A stretch of DNA of 32,036 bases from JAVZJR01 sp037447235 (GTDB lineage Archaea; Micrarchaeota; Micrarchaeia; Anstonellales; Bilamarchaeaceae). The notes beneath the pieces are model-generated. The model was not told where the DNA came from. It was given only the letters and a program-made list of their open reading frames with translations, and did not search any database. The stretch is taken from contig JBBIHC010000010.1 of the NCBI GenBank assembly GCA_037447235.1, positions 1 to 32,036 of the forward strand. Direction: 5' to 3'. Shown here piece after piece: positions 1 through 10,800 of the stretch; positions within the stretch are counted from its first letter, which is position 1, and the number at the start of each line of letters is the position of its first letter. A program made the translations under genes and the position numbers.

Positions 1-1
1 C

Positions 2-84
2 TAAGAAAATGTAAGTCAAAGGCTTCGCTAGGAGCGGTGGACTCCGGTTTTCTACTGCCACCGCGGCCGTTTTACATTTTCTTA
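2..84. repeat. Nested inverted repeat, possible structured RNA or small repeat element
   Basis: A perfect 13-bp inverted repeat has arms at 2-14 (TAAGAAAATGTAA) and 72-84. Nested inside it is a 7-bp G+C-rich pair, GCGGTGG at 34-40 with CCACCGC at 58-64. A transcript from either strand could fold into a two-part hairpin. No protein is evident here. The window starts at this point, so I cannot tell whether it is the end of a larger element. It could be a small RNA, the terminator of an upstream gene or a dispersed repeat. Confidence 0.5.
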
Positions 85-209
85 CTATTTTCTGAAGTTC
101 TTACTCGTTTTGCTCTTATGTTTTCTTCTGTTTCGCCTTCTTCATTTTTTCATTGGTTTTCTGATTATCTTACTTTACCGGCTGGTGCGGCAGGGCTCGT
201 CTTATAATG

Positions 210-219
210 TTTATAAATA
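210..219 (+). promoter_or_regulatory. TATA-like box of the carB-carA operon
   Basis: TTTATAAATA lies 50-60 bp before the carB start at 270, in a T-rich intergenic stretch. It predicts a transcript with a leader of roughly 25-30 nt. A ribosome binding site GGAG at 259-262 sits 7 nt before the ATG at 270 and supports that start over the ATG at 255. Confidence 0.5.
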
Positions 220-269
220 TTGGCTTCCAATAGTTGAATCTAGTTTTTGAAAAAATGCGGAGAAATAGC

Positions 270-3200
270 ATGAAAAATGCACAAATCTCAAAAGTACTCG
301 TAATAGGAAGCGGGCCGATAGTGATAGGGCAGTCTGCTGAAACCCGAAAGGCGGCAATTTGACTACTCTGGCACGCAGGCCTGTAAAGCGCTTCGCGAGG
401 AAGGCGTAGAAGTAGTGCTTGCGAATTCTAATCCTGCGACAATACAAACAGATAAGGATACCGCTGACCGCATATACATAGAGCCGCTGACGCATGAAGT
501 CCTTGAAGAAATAATAAAACGCGAGAGGCCGGATGGCATTCTGGCAACAGTAGGGGGCCAAACTGCCCTGAATCTTGCGATGGAATTGCATAAGAGCGGG
601 GTGCTTGAAAAATACGGCGTAAAATTTCTTGGCACTGATGCTGAATCGATAGAAAAATGCGAGTCGCGGAAGGAGTTCAATGCATTGATGAGAAAAACCG
701 GAATACCAGTAGTCCCGGGGGAGATCGTTTATGATTTTGAATCTGCAAAAAGATTCGCCGAGCGCGTAGGTTATCCTTTAATCGTCAGACCGTCATTTAC
801 CCTTGGCGGCACAGGTGGCGGAATAGCAAATGATGAAGAGCAGTTACACGAGATATTGCAGCTTGCCTTCAGGTTAAGCATGACGCACGAGGCGCTTGTT
901 GAAAAATCAGTAATCGGCTGGGGAGAATTTGAATACGAGGTAGTGAGGGATGCTGACGGAAACAGGATAATTGTGTGCAACATGGAGAATTTTGATCCTA
1001 TGGGAATACACACCGGCGACTCGATTGTTGTTGCACCATCGCAAACATTGAGCGACCGGGACCACCAGATGCTGAGGAATGCGGCGTTGAGGATAGTCGA
1101 TGCGGCTGAAATAAAAGGAAGCTGCAATGTCCAATTCGCGCTCAACCAGCAAACAGGCGAGTACGCGGTAATAGAAATCAACCCGCGCCTGTCGCGCTCT
1201 TCTGCGCTTGCATCAAAAGCAACCGGATACCCTATCGCAAGGATAGCGGCAAAAATCGCATTGGGATACAAACTCCATGAAACAAAAAACCAGATAACCT
1301 GGACTTCGGCTGCATTTGAGCCTGCGCTCGATTATGTTGTGACGAAGATACCGAGATGGCCTTTTGACAAATTTTCACGGGTTGACCGAAAGCTTGGGAC
1401 ACAGATGAAAAGCACTGGCGAGGCAATGGCGATTGGCAGGACTTTTGAAGAATCGCTTATGAAGGCGTTAAGGAGCCTTGATGTCAAGCTTCCGGTTGCA
1501 ATAAGACCTGATTCCCACCTTTTCCCGGCAACCGACCAGAGGATATACGCCATTTTTGAAGCCTTCAGAAGAGGCAGCAGTGTCGAAGAAATACACGACA
1601 AGACCAAAATAAATAAATGGTTCCTGCGGCGGATAAAAAAACTGGTAGAACTCGAACGAAGGATTGCTGAAGAAGAACTAACCAGCGAACTGCTTCTGGA
1701 AGCGAAAAGGGCTGGCTTTTCAGACAAAAAAATCGCGGAACTGAAAAACACCGATGAAATGGAGATAAGAAAAATACGGAAGGGGCTCGGCATCAAGCCT
1801 GCATTCAAGGCTGTTGACAGCTGCGCTGGAGAATTCGAAGCGAAAACGCCTTATTACTATTCAACATACGAACTTGAAAACGAGGCAACGGCGAAGAAGG
1901 AGAGAAAGGTAATCGTCCTTGGCTCAGGCCCGATAAGAATCGGGCAGGGGATAGAATTCGACTATTGCTGCTCGCACGCCGCTTTTGAGCTCAGGGAAAT
2001 GGGGATAAAGGCGATAATGATAAACAACAACCCGGAAACAGTCAGCACGGATTTTGACTCAAGCGACCGGCTTTATTTTGAACCGCTGGTTTTTGAGAAT
2101 GTGATGGATATAATAGAGAACGAGGAACCGGAAGGCGTCATGGTGCAGTTTGGAGGGCAGACCTCAATCAATCTGGCCGAACAACTTCACAAAGCAGGAG
2201 CCAAAATACTTGGAACCTCCATAAAAAGCATAGATATCACCGAGGATAGGGAGAAATTCAGGCAACTTGCAGACAGGCTTGGGATACCGCAGCCCAGGAA
2301 TGCAACTGTCCTGAGCAAGGAAGAGGCTTTCAAAATTGCAAAAGAAATCGGCTATCCGGTTGTCGTGAGGCCGAGCTATGTTATTGCCGGCCGGGGCATG
2401 GATATTGTGAGGGATGAAAACGAACTGAAGGCATTTCTTATCGAAGCGATGGAAGCAAGCGGGAACAAGCCTTTGCTGATTGACAAGTATCTTGACAACG
2501 CGATAGAATGCGAGGTAGACGGGGTAGCTGATGGCGAGAACCTTTTAATCGGCGGGATAATGGAGCACATAGAGCCTGCGGGCGTGCATTCCGGTGATGC
2601 GAACATCTTCGTGCCGCCATTGCGGCTGACAGCCAGCCAGAAAGAAACGCTTGCAAATTACAGCCGGGCTTTTGTGAAGGCACTTAAAATAACCGGCATG
2701 GTCAACATCCAGTATGCGGTAAAGGATGGCGGGGTGTATATTCTTGAAGTTAATCCGCGCGCAAGCAGGACCGTGCCATTCTTGAGCAAGGCAACCGGAA
2801 TCCAATTGGCAAAACTTGGGACCAGGGCGATGCTTGGCGAAAAAATAAACCAAAAAAATGCGGAAACAAGGGCTTTTGCGGCAAAATCAGTCGTCTTTCC
2901 ATTCCTTAAAATGGGGAGCGATATAAGACTCGGCCCGGAAATGAGAAGCACTGGAGAAACGATGGGCATAGGCAGCAGTTTTGAGGTAGCGTATTACAAG
3001 GCGCTGGATGCGGCAGGGATGCGGCCGAAACAAAAAAGCGTTTTTATAAGCTTGAGGGACGAGGACAAAATACACGCGCCCAAGCTTGCAGAATTGTTTG
3101 AAAAACTCGGTTATGGCATTTATGGCACCCGCGGCACGGTAGCGAATATAAAAAATGCGAAAACGGTGCATAAGATAATGGCTGGCCATCCGGATGTCCT

Positions 3201-3417
3201 GGAGGTGCTGCACTCCGGCTCCATCGGCATGGTGATAAACACGCCAAGAAAAGGCGGCTCTTCTGCCACTGACGGCTTCAAGATAAGAAGGCTGGCGACA
3301 GAGATGGGCGTCCCGTGCATCACAAACATAGATACGGCATTTGAGTTCCTGAAAGCGCTTGCCAGGCTTGAGAAAGAAAAACTGGAGATAAGGGAGTTGG
3401 GCGAGTATGGAAAATGA
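270..3417 (+). CDS. carB: Carbamoyl-phosphate synthase large subunit, with a 5' frameshift
   Basis: This subunit makes carbamoyl phosphate from bicarbonate, ATP and ammonia supplied by CarA, for pyrimidine and arginine synthesis. The 5' frame reads MKNAQISKVLVIGSGPIVIG and reaches GQSAE, then runs into TGA at 360-362. The expected continuation FDYSGTQACKA begins at 358 in the +1 frame and is open to 3417. Bases 342-357 (16 nt) look inserted between the conserved Glu and Phe; the second half of the same protein has GQGIEFDYC uninterrupted. Downstream everything is intact: first ATP-grasp half, oligomerisation region, second ATP-grasp half from about 1909, and the MGS-like allosteric domain from about 3031 (IYGTRGT, NTPRKGG). 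Total length would be close to the usual 1050-1070 residues. Without the 5' part, the first in-frame start is GTG at 415, which would remove the first nucleotide-binding strand. It overlaps carA by 11 nt. An assembly artefact, a real mutation or a recoding site are all possible. Confidence 0.93.
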
Positions 3418-4486
3418 AAAATGCTTAAAGGGCGTGCTTGTTCTTGAAGACGGCACTGTTTTATACGGTAAAGGATTCGGTGCCAAAACCATCAAAACAG
3501 GGGAGCTTGTCTTCAACACATCCATGACTGGCTACCAGGAAGCGCTGACAGACCCAAGCTATGCAGGGCAGATCCTTCTTATGACATACCCGTTAATCGG
3601 GAATTATGGAATAAACGAAAAAGATTACGAAAGCGAAAAGGTGCATATTGAAGGGTTTGCCGTAAGAGAGTACAGCGACGACTTCGAACACAAAGAAGCG
3701 ACAAAAAACCTTGATTCTTTTTTAAAACAGCACGGCGTTCCCGGAATATCCGGGATAGATACCAGGTTTGTCGTAAGGAAAATAAGGGCACGCGGCGTTA
3801 TGCCTGCAATATTGGCGGCATATGAAGATTGGGTAGATGCCCAAAAGCTCCTAAAATCAATGAGATTTGACTATTCTTCTGAAAATTTTGTTGAGAAGGT
3901 CACTGTACGGGAGCCAAAGGCTTACGGCAAAGGCAAGAAAACTGTTGTTTTGATTGATTATGGCGTAAAGGCGGGCATAATAAAAACGATGGTCGAACGA
4001 GAAGTCCGGATGGTTGTTGTTCCGTCATTTGCAACGGCAGAACAGATAGAATCCCATGAACCTGACGGCATATTGCTCTCAAACGGCCCGGGCGACCCTG
4101 CGATTCTTACGGAAGCCCACGAACTGATAAGAAGATTGGCGGACAGCTATCCTATCTTTGGAATCTGCCTTGGCCATCAGCTCATCGCACACGCCTTTGG
4201 CGGCAGGACATACAAGCTAAAATTCGGCCACAGGGGAAGCAATCACCCTGTCATAGATGTTGCGAAGAACAAGGTTTACATCACTACGCAAAACCATGGT
4301 TTTGCGGTTGACGAAGCCGGACTCCCGGACGAACTTGAGGTCACCCAGTACAACCTTAACGACAGGACGGTTGAGGGCCTGCGGCACGGATCAAAGCCGG
4401 TCTTTTCTGTCCAGTACCACCCGGAAGCGAACCCAGGGCCCCGCGACACGCGCCACTTATTTGATGAATTTGTAAAAATGCTGTGA
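3407..4486 (+). CDS. carA: Carbamoyl-phosphate synthase small (glutaminase) subunit
   Basis: CarA hydrolyses glutamine and channels ammonia to CarB. The 359-residue protein has the CPSase small-chain N-terminal domain (LVFNTSMTGYQE, near residue 30) and a class I glutamine amidotransferase domain. The nucleophile is Cys254 in FGICLGHQ, and the His-Glu pair is His338 and Glu340 in QYHPEANPGP. Length is normal for the family. The ATG at 3407 lies inside the last codons of carB, so the two are translationally coupled. The gene order carB-carA is the reverse of the common carA-carB arrangement. Confidence 0.97.
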   Translation: MENEKCLKGVLVLEDGTVLYGKGFGAKTIKTGELVFNTSMTGYQEALTDPSYAGQILLMTYPLIGNYGINEKDYESEKVHIEGFAVREYSDDFEHKEATKNLDSFLKQHGVPGISGIDTRFVVRKIRARGVMPAILAAYEDWVDAQKLLKSMRFDYSSENFVEKVTVREPKAYGKGKKTVVLIDYGVKAGIIKTMVEREVRMVVVPSFATAEQIESHEPDGILLSNGPGDPAILTEAHELIRRLADSYPIFGICLGHQLIAHAFGGRTYKLKFGHRGSNHPVIDVAKNKVYITTQNHGFAVDEAGLPDELEVTQYNLNDRTVEGLRHGSKPVFSVQYHPEANPGPRDTRHLFDEFVKML

Positions 4487-4519
4487 TTTTGCCAGCCAAT
4501 GCCAACCGATAGGATTGTT

Positions 4520-4529
4520 TTTTATATTT
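4520..4529 (+). promoter_or_regulatory. TATA-like box of the PolD large subunit gene
   Basis: TTTTATATTT is centred about 24-25 bp before the ATG at 4549 in the 62-bp gap after carA. That spacing fits a leaderless transcript. There is no clear Shine-Dalgarno sequence before the start. Confidence 0.5.
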
Positions 4530-4548
4530 TCTTGAGAAATACCAAGCG

Positions 4549-7500
4549 ATGGGTGGGATGGAGGCTTATTTTTCAGCGCTCAGGGAAGAGCTTACAAGAG
4601 CTTACGGAGTGGCGACAGAAGCAAGAAAAAAAGGGTATGACCCCCTTGACGATGTAGAGGTAAAAATAGCAAAAGACATAGCTGCGCGTGTTGAGGGCAT
4701 AGTAGGCCCGCCAAATATCGCAAAAATTATCAGGGAAATGGAGGCGAATGGACTTTCAAGAGAGGACATAGCGTATGAGGTAGTAAAAAAGATAGCGTCT
4801 GGCGAAGTCATAAAGGGAAACCCGGAATTTCTGATAGAGCAGGCGGTAAGAACCGGCGTCGGAATAATCACTGAAGGCGTGCTTGTCGCCCCGACCGAAG
4901 GGATATCCAAGGTAAAGATAAAGAAAAACCCGGATGGCAGCGACTATGTGGCTGTGTATTACGCCGGCCCGATAAGGAGCGCGGGCGGAACGGCCGCGGC
5001 CCTCAGCCTTGTTCTGGCAGATGTTGCACGGAGAATGCTCGGCATAGGAAATTACAGGGCGACAGACACGCAGGTGGCGCGATACATTGAAGAGGTTTCA
5101 ATTTATGAAGCGCGCATTTCCCATCTTCAGTACCTGCCGCCCGAAGAGCACATAGAGACCATAATAAAAAACTGCCCGGTTTGCATAGACGGAGAACCAA
5201 CCGAGGACATAGAGGTTTCGGCATACAAGAACGTGCCAGGGATAGAAACGGACAGGATAAGGGGCGGGGTCCCGCTCGTTCTTTGTGAAGGCCTCGCGCA
5301 AAAAGCAGCCAAGGTTCTGAAATACACCAAAAAATTCGGTCTTGACTGGCAATGGCTGGAAAGCGTGATAAGGATAAAAGTGAAGAAAGAGAAGGTTGAA
5401 ATAAAACCAGACAGTACATACCTGGAGGGCCTCGTAGCTGGAAGGCCCGTATTCGCATATCCTTCCGCACCGGGCGGATTCAGGCTGCGGTACGGGAGAA
5501 GCGAGACAAACGGCCTTATGGGAAAAAACATCCATCCAGCAACAATGACGCTTCTGGATGATTTTCTTGCTTGCGGCACGCATATGAAAATAGAAAGGCC
5601 TGGAAAAGGATGTGTGGTAATGCCGCATGCCGGCATCGAGCCTCCGGTCGTCCTTTTGAAAAATGGCGAAGTGAGAAAAATAAAAGGCGTGGCAGAGGCA
5701 GAATCGGTACGGGAAGAAGTTAAAGAAATACTATTTCTTGGCGACATTCTCATAACATATGGCGATTTTCTGAAAGCCAACCACCCGCTCCTGCCGCCTG
5801 GTTATTGCAGGGAGATATGGGGGCTTGAACTGCGGGAAAAAGGCGTTGAGCCACGCGAATTTAGAACGCCCCGGGAGGTTTTTTCATTTTGCAGGGCACA
5901 GAGGGTTCCGCTTCATCCTGACTACACGCTGCCGTGGCACGACATAACGCTGGAAGAATTGCAGAAATTGCGCGAATTGATGAAAAAGGCTGTTGAAAAA
6001 GGTGATGAGACACTGCTTCCCCTTGGCCCTGAAAAAAAAATACTGGAGAAACTGCTGGCAGAGCATCGCGTGGCCGGGCAGAATATTGTTTTGGACTTGA
6101 AATATGCGGCGATTCTGAAAGAATGCCTGCAGCCGGAAAATGAACTGCCGGTGGCTGCCGATGCGCTTGAGGCGGTAAATAAATTGAGTGGAATTGCGAT
6201 AAAACCGTGGGCGCCGGTTTACATAGGGGCCAGGATGGGCCGGCCGGAAAAGGCAAAGGAGAGGGCAATGGAAGGGAAACCGAATGTGCTTTTTCCCACC
6301 GGCTCTGAGAAAAACAGGAGCCTTGTGCGGGAAATAAAAAATACGCGCAACGCCGGCGACAGAATGCTCGCTCTTGACATTGCCAGATTCAGATGTACAA
6401 AATGCCATCAACTGACTTTTTACAGAAAATGTCATCTGTGCGGCGGCTCGGCAAAGCCCGAAACAATATGCGCAAAGTGCGGCAAAGTGGTTGAGGGCAG
6501 CGTACACTGCGGGGAAAAGACAGCGGAGCACAATGAAAGGCCCGTGGACATCTGCGGCCTTTTTGAAAGCGTAAAGCAAAAGCTCGGGTTTGCGCCGGAA
6601 GACATAAAGGGGGTAAAGGGGCTCAGCAACGCCGGCAAAATACCGGAAAATCTCGTGAAAGGTTTCCTGCGCGCAAGAAGAAAGGTCTATGTTTTCCGGG
6701 ATGGCACGAGCAGGTTTGACGCAACCGACGTGCCATTAACCCATTTTGTCCCCAGGGAGATCGGGTTGACGGTGGACAAAGCAAGGCAGTTGGGATATAC
6801 GAAGGACTATGCTGGAAAAGAGCTGGAAAGCGATGCCCAGCTGGTGGAATTGAAACAACAGGACATAATCCTGTCAAGAAGCGGCCTGGAATACCTGTAC
6901 GCCGTATCAAAATTCATAGATGACCTTCTCATAAATTTTTACGGGATGGAGCCGTATTACAAAGCTGAAAAGCCGGAGGACCTTGTCGGGCATCTTTGCG
7001 CCGGCTTGTCGCCGCATACCAGCGCTGGAATCCTTTGCAGGATAATAGGCTGGACTGCGGCAAATGTTGGCTATGGCCACCCTTATTTTCACGCGGCAAA
7101 AAGACGAAACTGCGATGGCGATGAAGACAGCGTCATGCTTCTGCTTGATTGCCTGATTAATTTTTCCAAGAGATATCTGAGCGAGAGCCGTGGCGGAACG
7201 ATGGACGCGCCCCTTGTGCTGACAACGATAATAAACCCCAAGGAAATAGATGATGAGGCACATTCCATAGAAATGGTTTCCGCATATCCGCTTGAATTTT
7301 ACATGGCATGCGAAAAGTTCAGTCCGCCTGCAGAGATCAAAATAAGAACGGTAAAGGATGTGCTGGGAATCGAAGACCAGTACCACCTCGCGCTAACTAA
7401 TCTGGGGGCGGTTTTCAGCAAAGCCAACAACAGAACCGCGTATGTAAAAATGAAAAGCGTGCCTGAAAAAGTAAGGATGGAGTTTTCTTTGCATGACAGG

Positions 7501-7851
7501 ATACGCGCAGTAGACAAGAAAGATGCGGCTGAAAAACTGATTCTGAGCCATTTCATACCCGATTTATACGGTAACCTGCGCTCTTTCTCACGGCAGGAAT
7601 TCCGCTGCTCAAACTGCAATTCAAAGTACAGGAGAGTGCCGCTCATCGGGAAATGCCGATGCGGCGGGAATCTCATACTGACCATAAATAAGGGCGGGAT
7701 AGAAAAATACCTGGCGATAACGAAAGAGATGATAGAGAAGTACGAACTCCCGGGTTATCTGAAGCAAAGGATAGAACTCATAGAAAAGGAGATAAGGGGC
7801 ATCTTTGAGGATGAGAAGAAAAAGCAGCTTGGCCTTGCTGATTTCATCTAA
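4549..7851 (+). CDS. polC: DNA polymerase D (family D) large subunit DP2
   Basis: This is the catalytic subunit of the archaea-specific replicative polymerase PolD. The 1100-residue product carries the DP2 catalytic signature NCDGDED at residues 854-860, a strongly conserved region after it (MDAPLVLTTIINPKEIDDEAH), a cysteine-rich zinc-binding region from residue 616 (CTKC, CHLC, CAKC) and a C-terminal zinc motif from residue 1020 (CSNC, CRCGG). Length is near the lower end for DP2 and no intein is present. The C-terminus, KKQLGLADFI, resembles a PCNA-interacting box (Q-x-x-L-x-x-F). The start at 4549 is chosen from the TATA spacing; ATG at 4558 is an alternative. The DP1 exonuclease subunit is not in this window. 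Confidence 0.97.
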   Translation: MGGMEAYFSALREELTRAYGVATEARKKGYDPLDDVEVKIAKDIAARVEGIVGPPNIAKIIREMEANGLSREDIAYEVVKKIASGEVIKGNPEFLIEQAVRTGVGIITEGVLVAPTEGISKVKIKKNPDGSDYVAVYYAGPIRSAGGTAAALSLVLADVARRMLGIGNYRATDTQVARYIEEVSIYEARISHLQYLPPEEHIETIIKNCPVCIDGEPTEDIEVSAYKNVPGIETDRIRGGVPLVLCEGLAQKAAKVLKYTKKFGLDWQWLESVIRIKVKKEKVEIKPDSTYLEGLVAGRPVFAYPSAPGGFRLRYGRSETNGLMGKNIHPATMTLLDDFLACGTHMKIERPGKGCVVMPHAGIEPPVVLLKNGEVRKIKGVAEAESVREEVKEILFLGDILITYGDFLKANHPLLPPGYCREIWGLELREKGVEPREFRTPREVFSFCRAQRVPLHPDYTLPWHDITLEELQKLRELMKKAVEKGDETLLPLGPEKKILEKLLAEHRVAGQNIVLDLKYAAILKECLQPENELPVAADALEAVNKLSGIAIKPWAPVYIGARMGRPEKAKERAMEGKPNVLFPTGSEKNRSLVREIKNTRNAGDRMLALDIARFRCTKCHQLTFYRKCHLCGGSAKPETICAKCGKVVEGSVHCGEKTAEHNERPVDICGLFESVKQKLGFAPEDIKGVKGLSNAGKIPENLVKGFLRARRKVYVFRDGTSRFDATDVPLTHFVPREIGLTVDKARQLGYTKDYAGKELESDAQLVELKQQDIILSRSGLEYLYAVSKFIDDLLINFYGMEPYYKAEKPEDLVGHLCAGLSPHTSAGILCRIIGWTAANVGYGHPYFHAAKRRNCDGDEDSVMLLLDCLINFSKRYLSESRGGTMDAPLVLTTIINPKEIDDEAHSIEMVSAYPLEFYMACEKFSPPAEIKIRTVKDVLGIEDQYHLALTNLGAVFSKANNRTAYVKMKSVPEKVRMEFSLHDRIRAVDKKDAAEKLILSHFIPDLYGNLRSFSRQEFRCSNCNSKYRRVPLIGKCRCGGNLILTINKGGIEKYLAITKEMIEKYELPGYLKQRIELIEKEIRGIFEDEKKKQLGLADFI

Positions 7852-7858
7852 CATAAAA

Positions 7859-7868
7859 CTTTATATTT
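7859..7868 (+). promoter_or_regulatory. TATA-like box of the large surface protein gene
   Basis: CTTTATATTT lies about 34 bp before the ATG at 7898, just after the polC stop. A second AT-rich run (AAAATATAAC) follows at 7881-7890. This suggests a transcription unit separate from polC. Confidence 0.4.
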
Positions 7869-7897
7869 CTAATTGCACATAAAATATAACAGATATA

Positions 7898-10800
7898 ATG
7901 ATGAAGCACAATAAAATTGCAAAAAAACGTTATATAATTCTGCTATTGTCTTTGTTTATTGTGTTATTGCCCGGTTTTTCTTTTTCTTTATACAGCATAG
8001 TTGACCCCTGGGCGGACAGGGCATGGCTGAATGGATGGTACACTGCCGCGATTTGCCTGGAGCAAAAGGACAACCTTACGCCTTATGCGCCCGCCATTCC
8101 GCCGGACCTGCCAAACGGTTCCATTGTTTATACAGTAGGCGACCTGAACAATTATATCAGTTATGGCAGCGAAGGCGCCTATTACAACCAGCCACAGCGC
8201 TACAGTTATGAATGCAATTGCGAGTGTGATGATGAGGGCTGCAGCTGCAGCACCTGCTATGGATGCAGGTACGAAAGAAAGTTCGTGACAATTGGCAGCC
8301 TTGGCTTCAGCGCGGGGGCTTGGGATATTGACAGGTACGGCGCTGCCCTTGAAACAATAGAATACCGCAAATGGACCAACACGACCCTGGCCGGAGACAG
8401 GGATGGCGTGGCTGCAGAATTGCAGAATGCGCTCAGCAGGTATTTGGAAGCAGAGCAGTTTTACCAGGCTTGCAAAGCCTCTGCCACTTATGGCGCGGCC
8501 AATTATCTGGCAGACTCTTACGGCGACATCAACGTCCAAAGGTGGATCAGCTATGAGCAATATCTCGCCCTGGCCCACCCGAGCCAGCCCCAATTGCCCG
8601 GCCAACCGTGCAATGTGAACATGCCAAGCGCAAACGGCCCTGCCTGCAAGGAATACCCTGTAAAATGGAGGGAAGCTGCCAGAAGCGCAATGGCGGCGCT
8701 CACAAAAAGCCTTCAATCCGCAGACAAAAACACAGAACTTCTTCAGCAGCAATACGAACGGATGGATTATGCCGGATTGTGCGACGAAGATTACAACGAA
8801 GAGCCAAAAACAACCTGCCTGAAAACGCGTGAGGCTCTTACAATAATAAACCAAAGAACAAAGGAAGCAGCTTACGGGCAGATTGCCCTGGCGCTTGAAA
8901 AGAAAAAGGACCTGCAGCAAAAAGTTTATTGCTTCCCGCCGGATTTTTCTGATTACAACGCCGCGATGGAATACTTATGGGCTGCGAATGGCTTTAACCC
9001 AAAGGTCGTAAATCTAAAGGCGGATGCTGAAGCCGCCTTTATGCAGGCAAACAGCATCTACAATGACTATTATGCCAGGGCTGCCGAACTAAAAACGCGT
9101 GCCGAGGAAGCCGGGGCTGGGCTGGAAAAGGAAAAGCCGCATATGATAACTGAGGCAGTCGCGGTGGATGCTTTTAACAAAACCAAAGTCGGAACAATAG
9201 CGGAAAGGGCTGCCGCCTGGAAAGAAAGCAAGGAAAAAGGCGATAACGCGCTCTCTGCGGCAACAACCCTGATGGCGCATAGACAAAAGGGTTATCTGAA
9301 GGGCGGGACGGCAAAAATAAAAGAGGCGATTGCTGCTTATGAAGGCCTTGAAGTTTTGGCCGGGGGCATAAAGGGCGATGGGGCGCTGGTGGCAAATGAG
9401 AAGAGAAATGCTGCCCGAAGCCTCTTACAACAGCTTGCCGGTTTTTATCAAAGAAACAAAAACGAAAGAGTGGCATACTACTACCAACAGGCGCAGCAGG
9501 CATTGGTAAAAGGCGACCGCGCGCAAACGCTTGGAGACAAGTATGTGTTTTACAGCGGTGCGGTTAATTATGCCATGACGGGCCTTAACAATGGCAATAT
9601 GATAGAAAATGAAACGCTGCCGCTTGCCCTCCAGCTTGCCGACCTGGTCCGAAGGGCGGAAATGGACGGAATAAATACCGAAACCGAAAAAACCCTGTTA
9701 AATTCGATGGAGCGCGATGGCGCGTATGACCGGCTGCTTTTACAGCAATGCCTTGAGTCGATAATAACCAAAGCGGGCTTAAAATACGGGGATCTCAGCG
9801 ACAAGAAGGCAGAGTTGCTGCGGAAAATAAATGCGTCGGGTGAATGCGGGGCTGACTTGGGGGGCGATTTGAGAAGAGCGGACGGCAATTTAGTTGGGAC
9901 GACCGGCATTGACTACATAAACGCGTTGGGCAAACTTAAAAAAATTGCAGAGGAATATGCGCTGATTGATGAAGAGCTGGGTGTTTGCCAGGAAAAAATA
10001 GCCCTGGCCGAAATCAGCGTTGAAAAAATAATAAGCAATGGCGGGATGATAAAAATCGATGAACCGGTCAGGGTTTCGGTTTTTCTGCTAATCAGCAACC
10101 TCGGCACAGAAAAGGGCGCGCACATCAACATCCCGGTGGACTTGGGGATAAACATGACGCTGCTTTTGTCAGATATAACGAATGGAAGGGAGAATGTTGA
10201 AAGCGTGCGCAGCGAAGGGGCAAAGACCGTATTGACGATAAAGGAAATAAAGCCGCTAAGAACTTTTTCGATAAATGCTGAAAAAAATGCCGTGCTGGCA
10301 AGAACAATTTCCTTGGAGAGGACGGCAACAGGAACAGCAAACAAAAACAGGGATGTTGAAATAGTTGAAAAAAGACAGGTAGAGGTCTATGGCGCAGGCC
10401 GCCTGGTTTTGCCTGACGGTGCAAGCGATGTTCTCATCAACGGAAAAAGTTCGGTTTACATAAAGCCAGGGGCATACGACATAAGTTATTCTTACAAAAA
10501 GAAGGATGCATACGCGGTGAAAGAGGAAATCGAAACCGTGGGGCTGCTGAATGATGTGCAGGTAAAAAAGAAGATCGCGATAAGGCCTGCATTGGACATC
10601 ACAAGCTTGTCGTTTTACATACCATTCGGTTACCAGAACGTGAGCAGGCCGGGCGTAACTTCACTGGAAGCAGTGATAGCAAACAAAGAATGCGGCGGTG
10701 CCGGCTGCTCTTTTGAGATAAGGAACTTGAAGGCGAATAAAACAGTAAACATATATGTTGAGTTTACAGTGGATGATGCACAAACAGAACTCCCGGGTTT

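Noticed and set aside
90..200. Lys/Glu-rich minus-strand peptide in the A-rich region upstream of carB
   Set aside because: The frame is short, has no start codon with a ribosome binding site, and is closed by a nearby stop; composition alone explains it.
4549..7851. Intein in the PolD large subunit
   Set aside because: DP2 genes often carry inteins, but conserved DP2 sequence is continuous here and length is near the lower normal limit.
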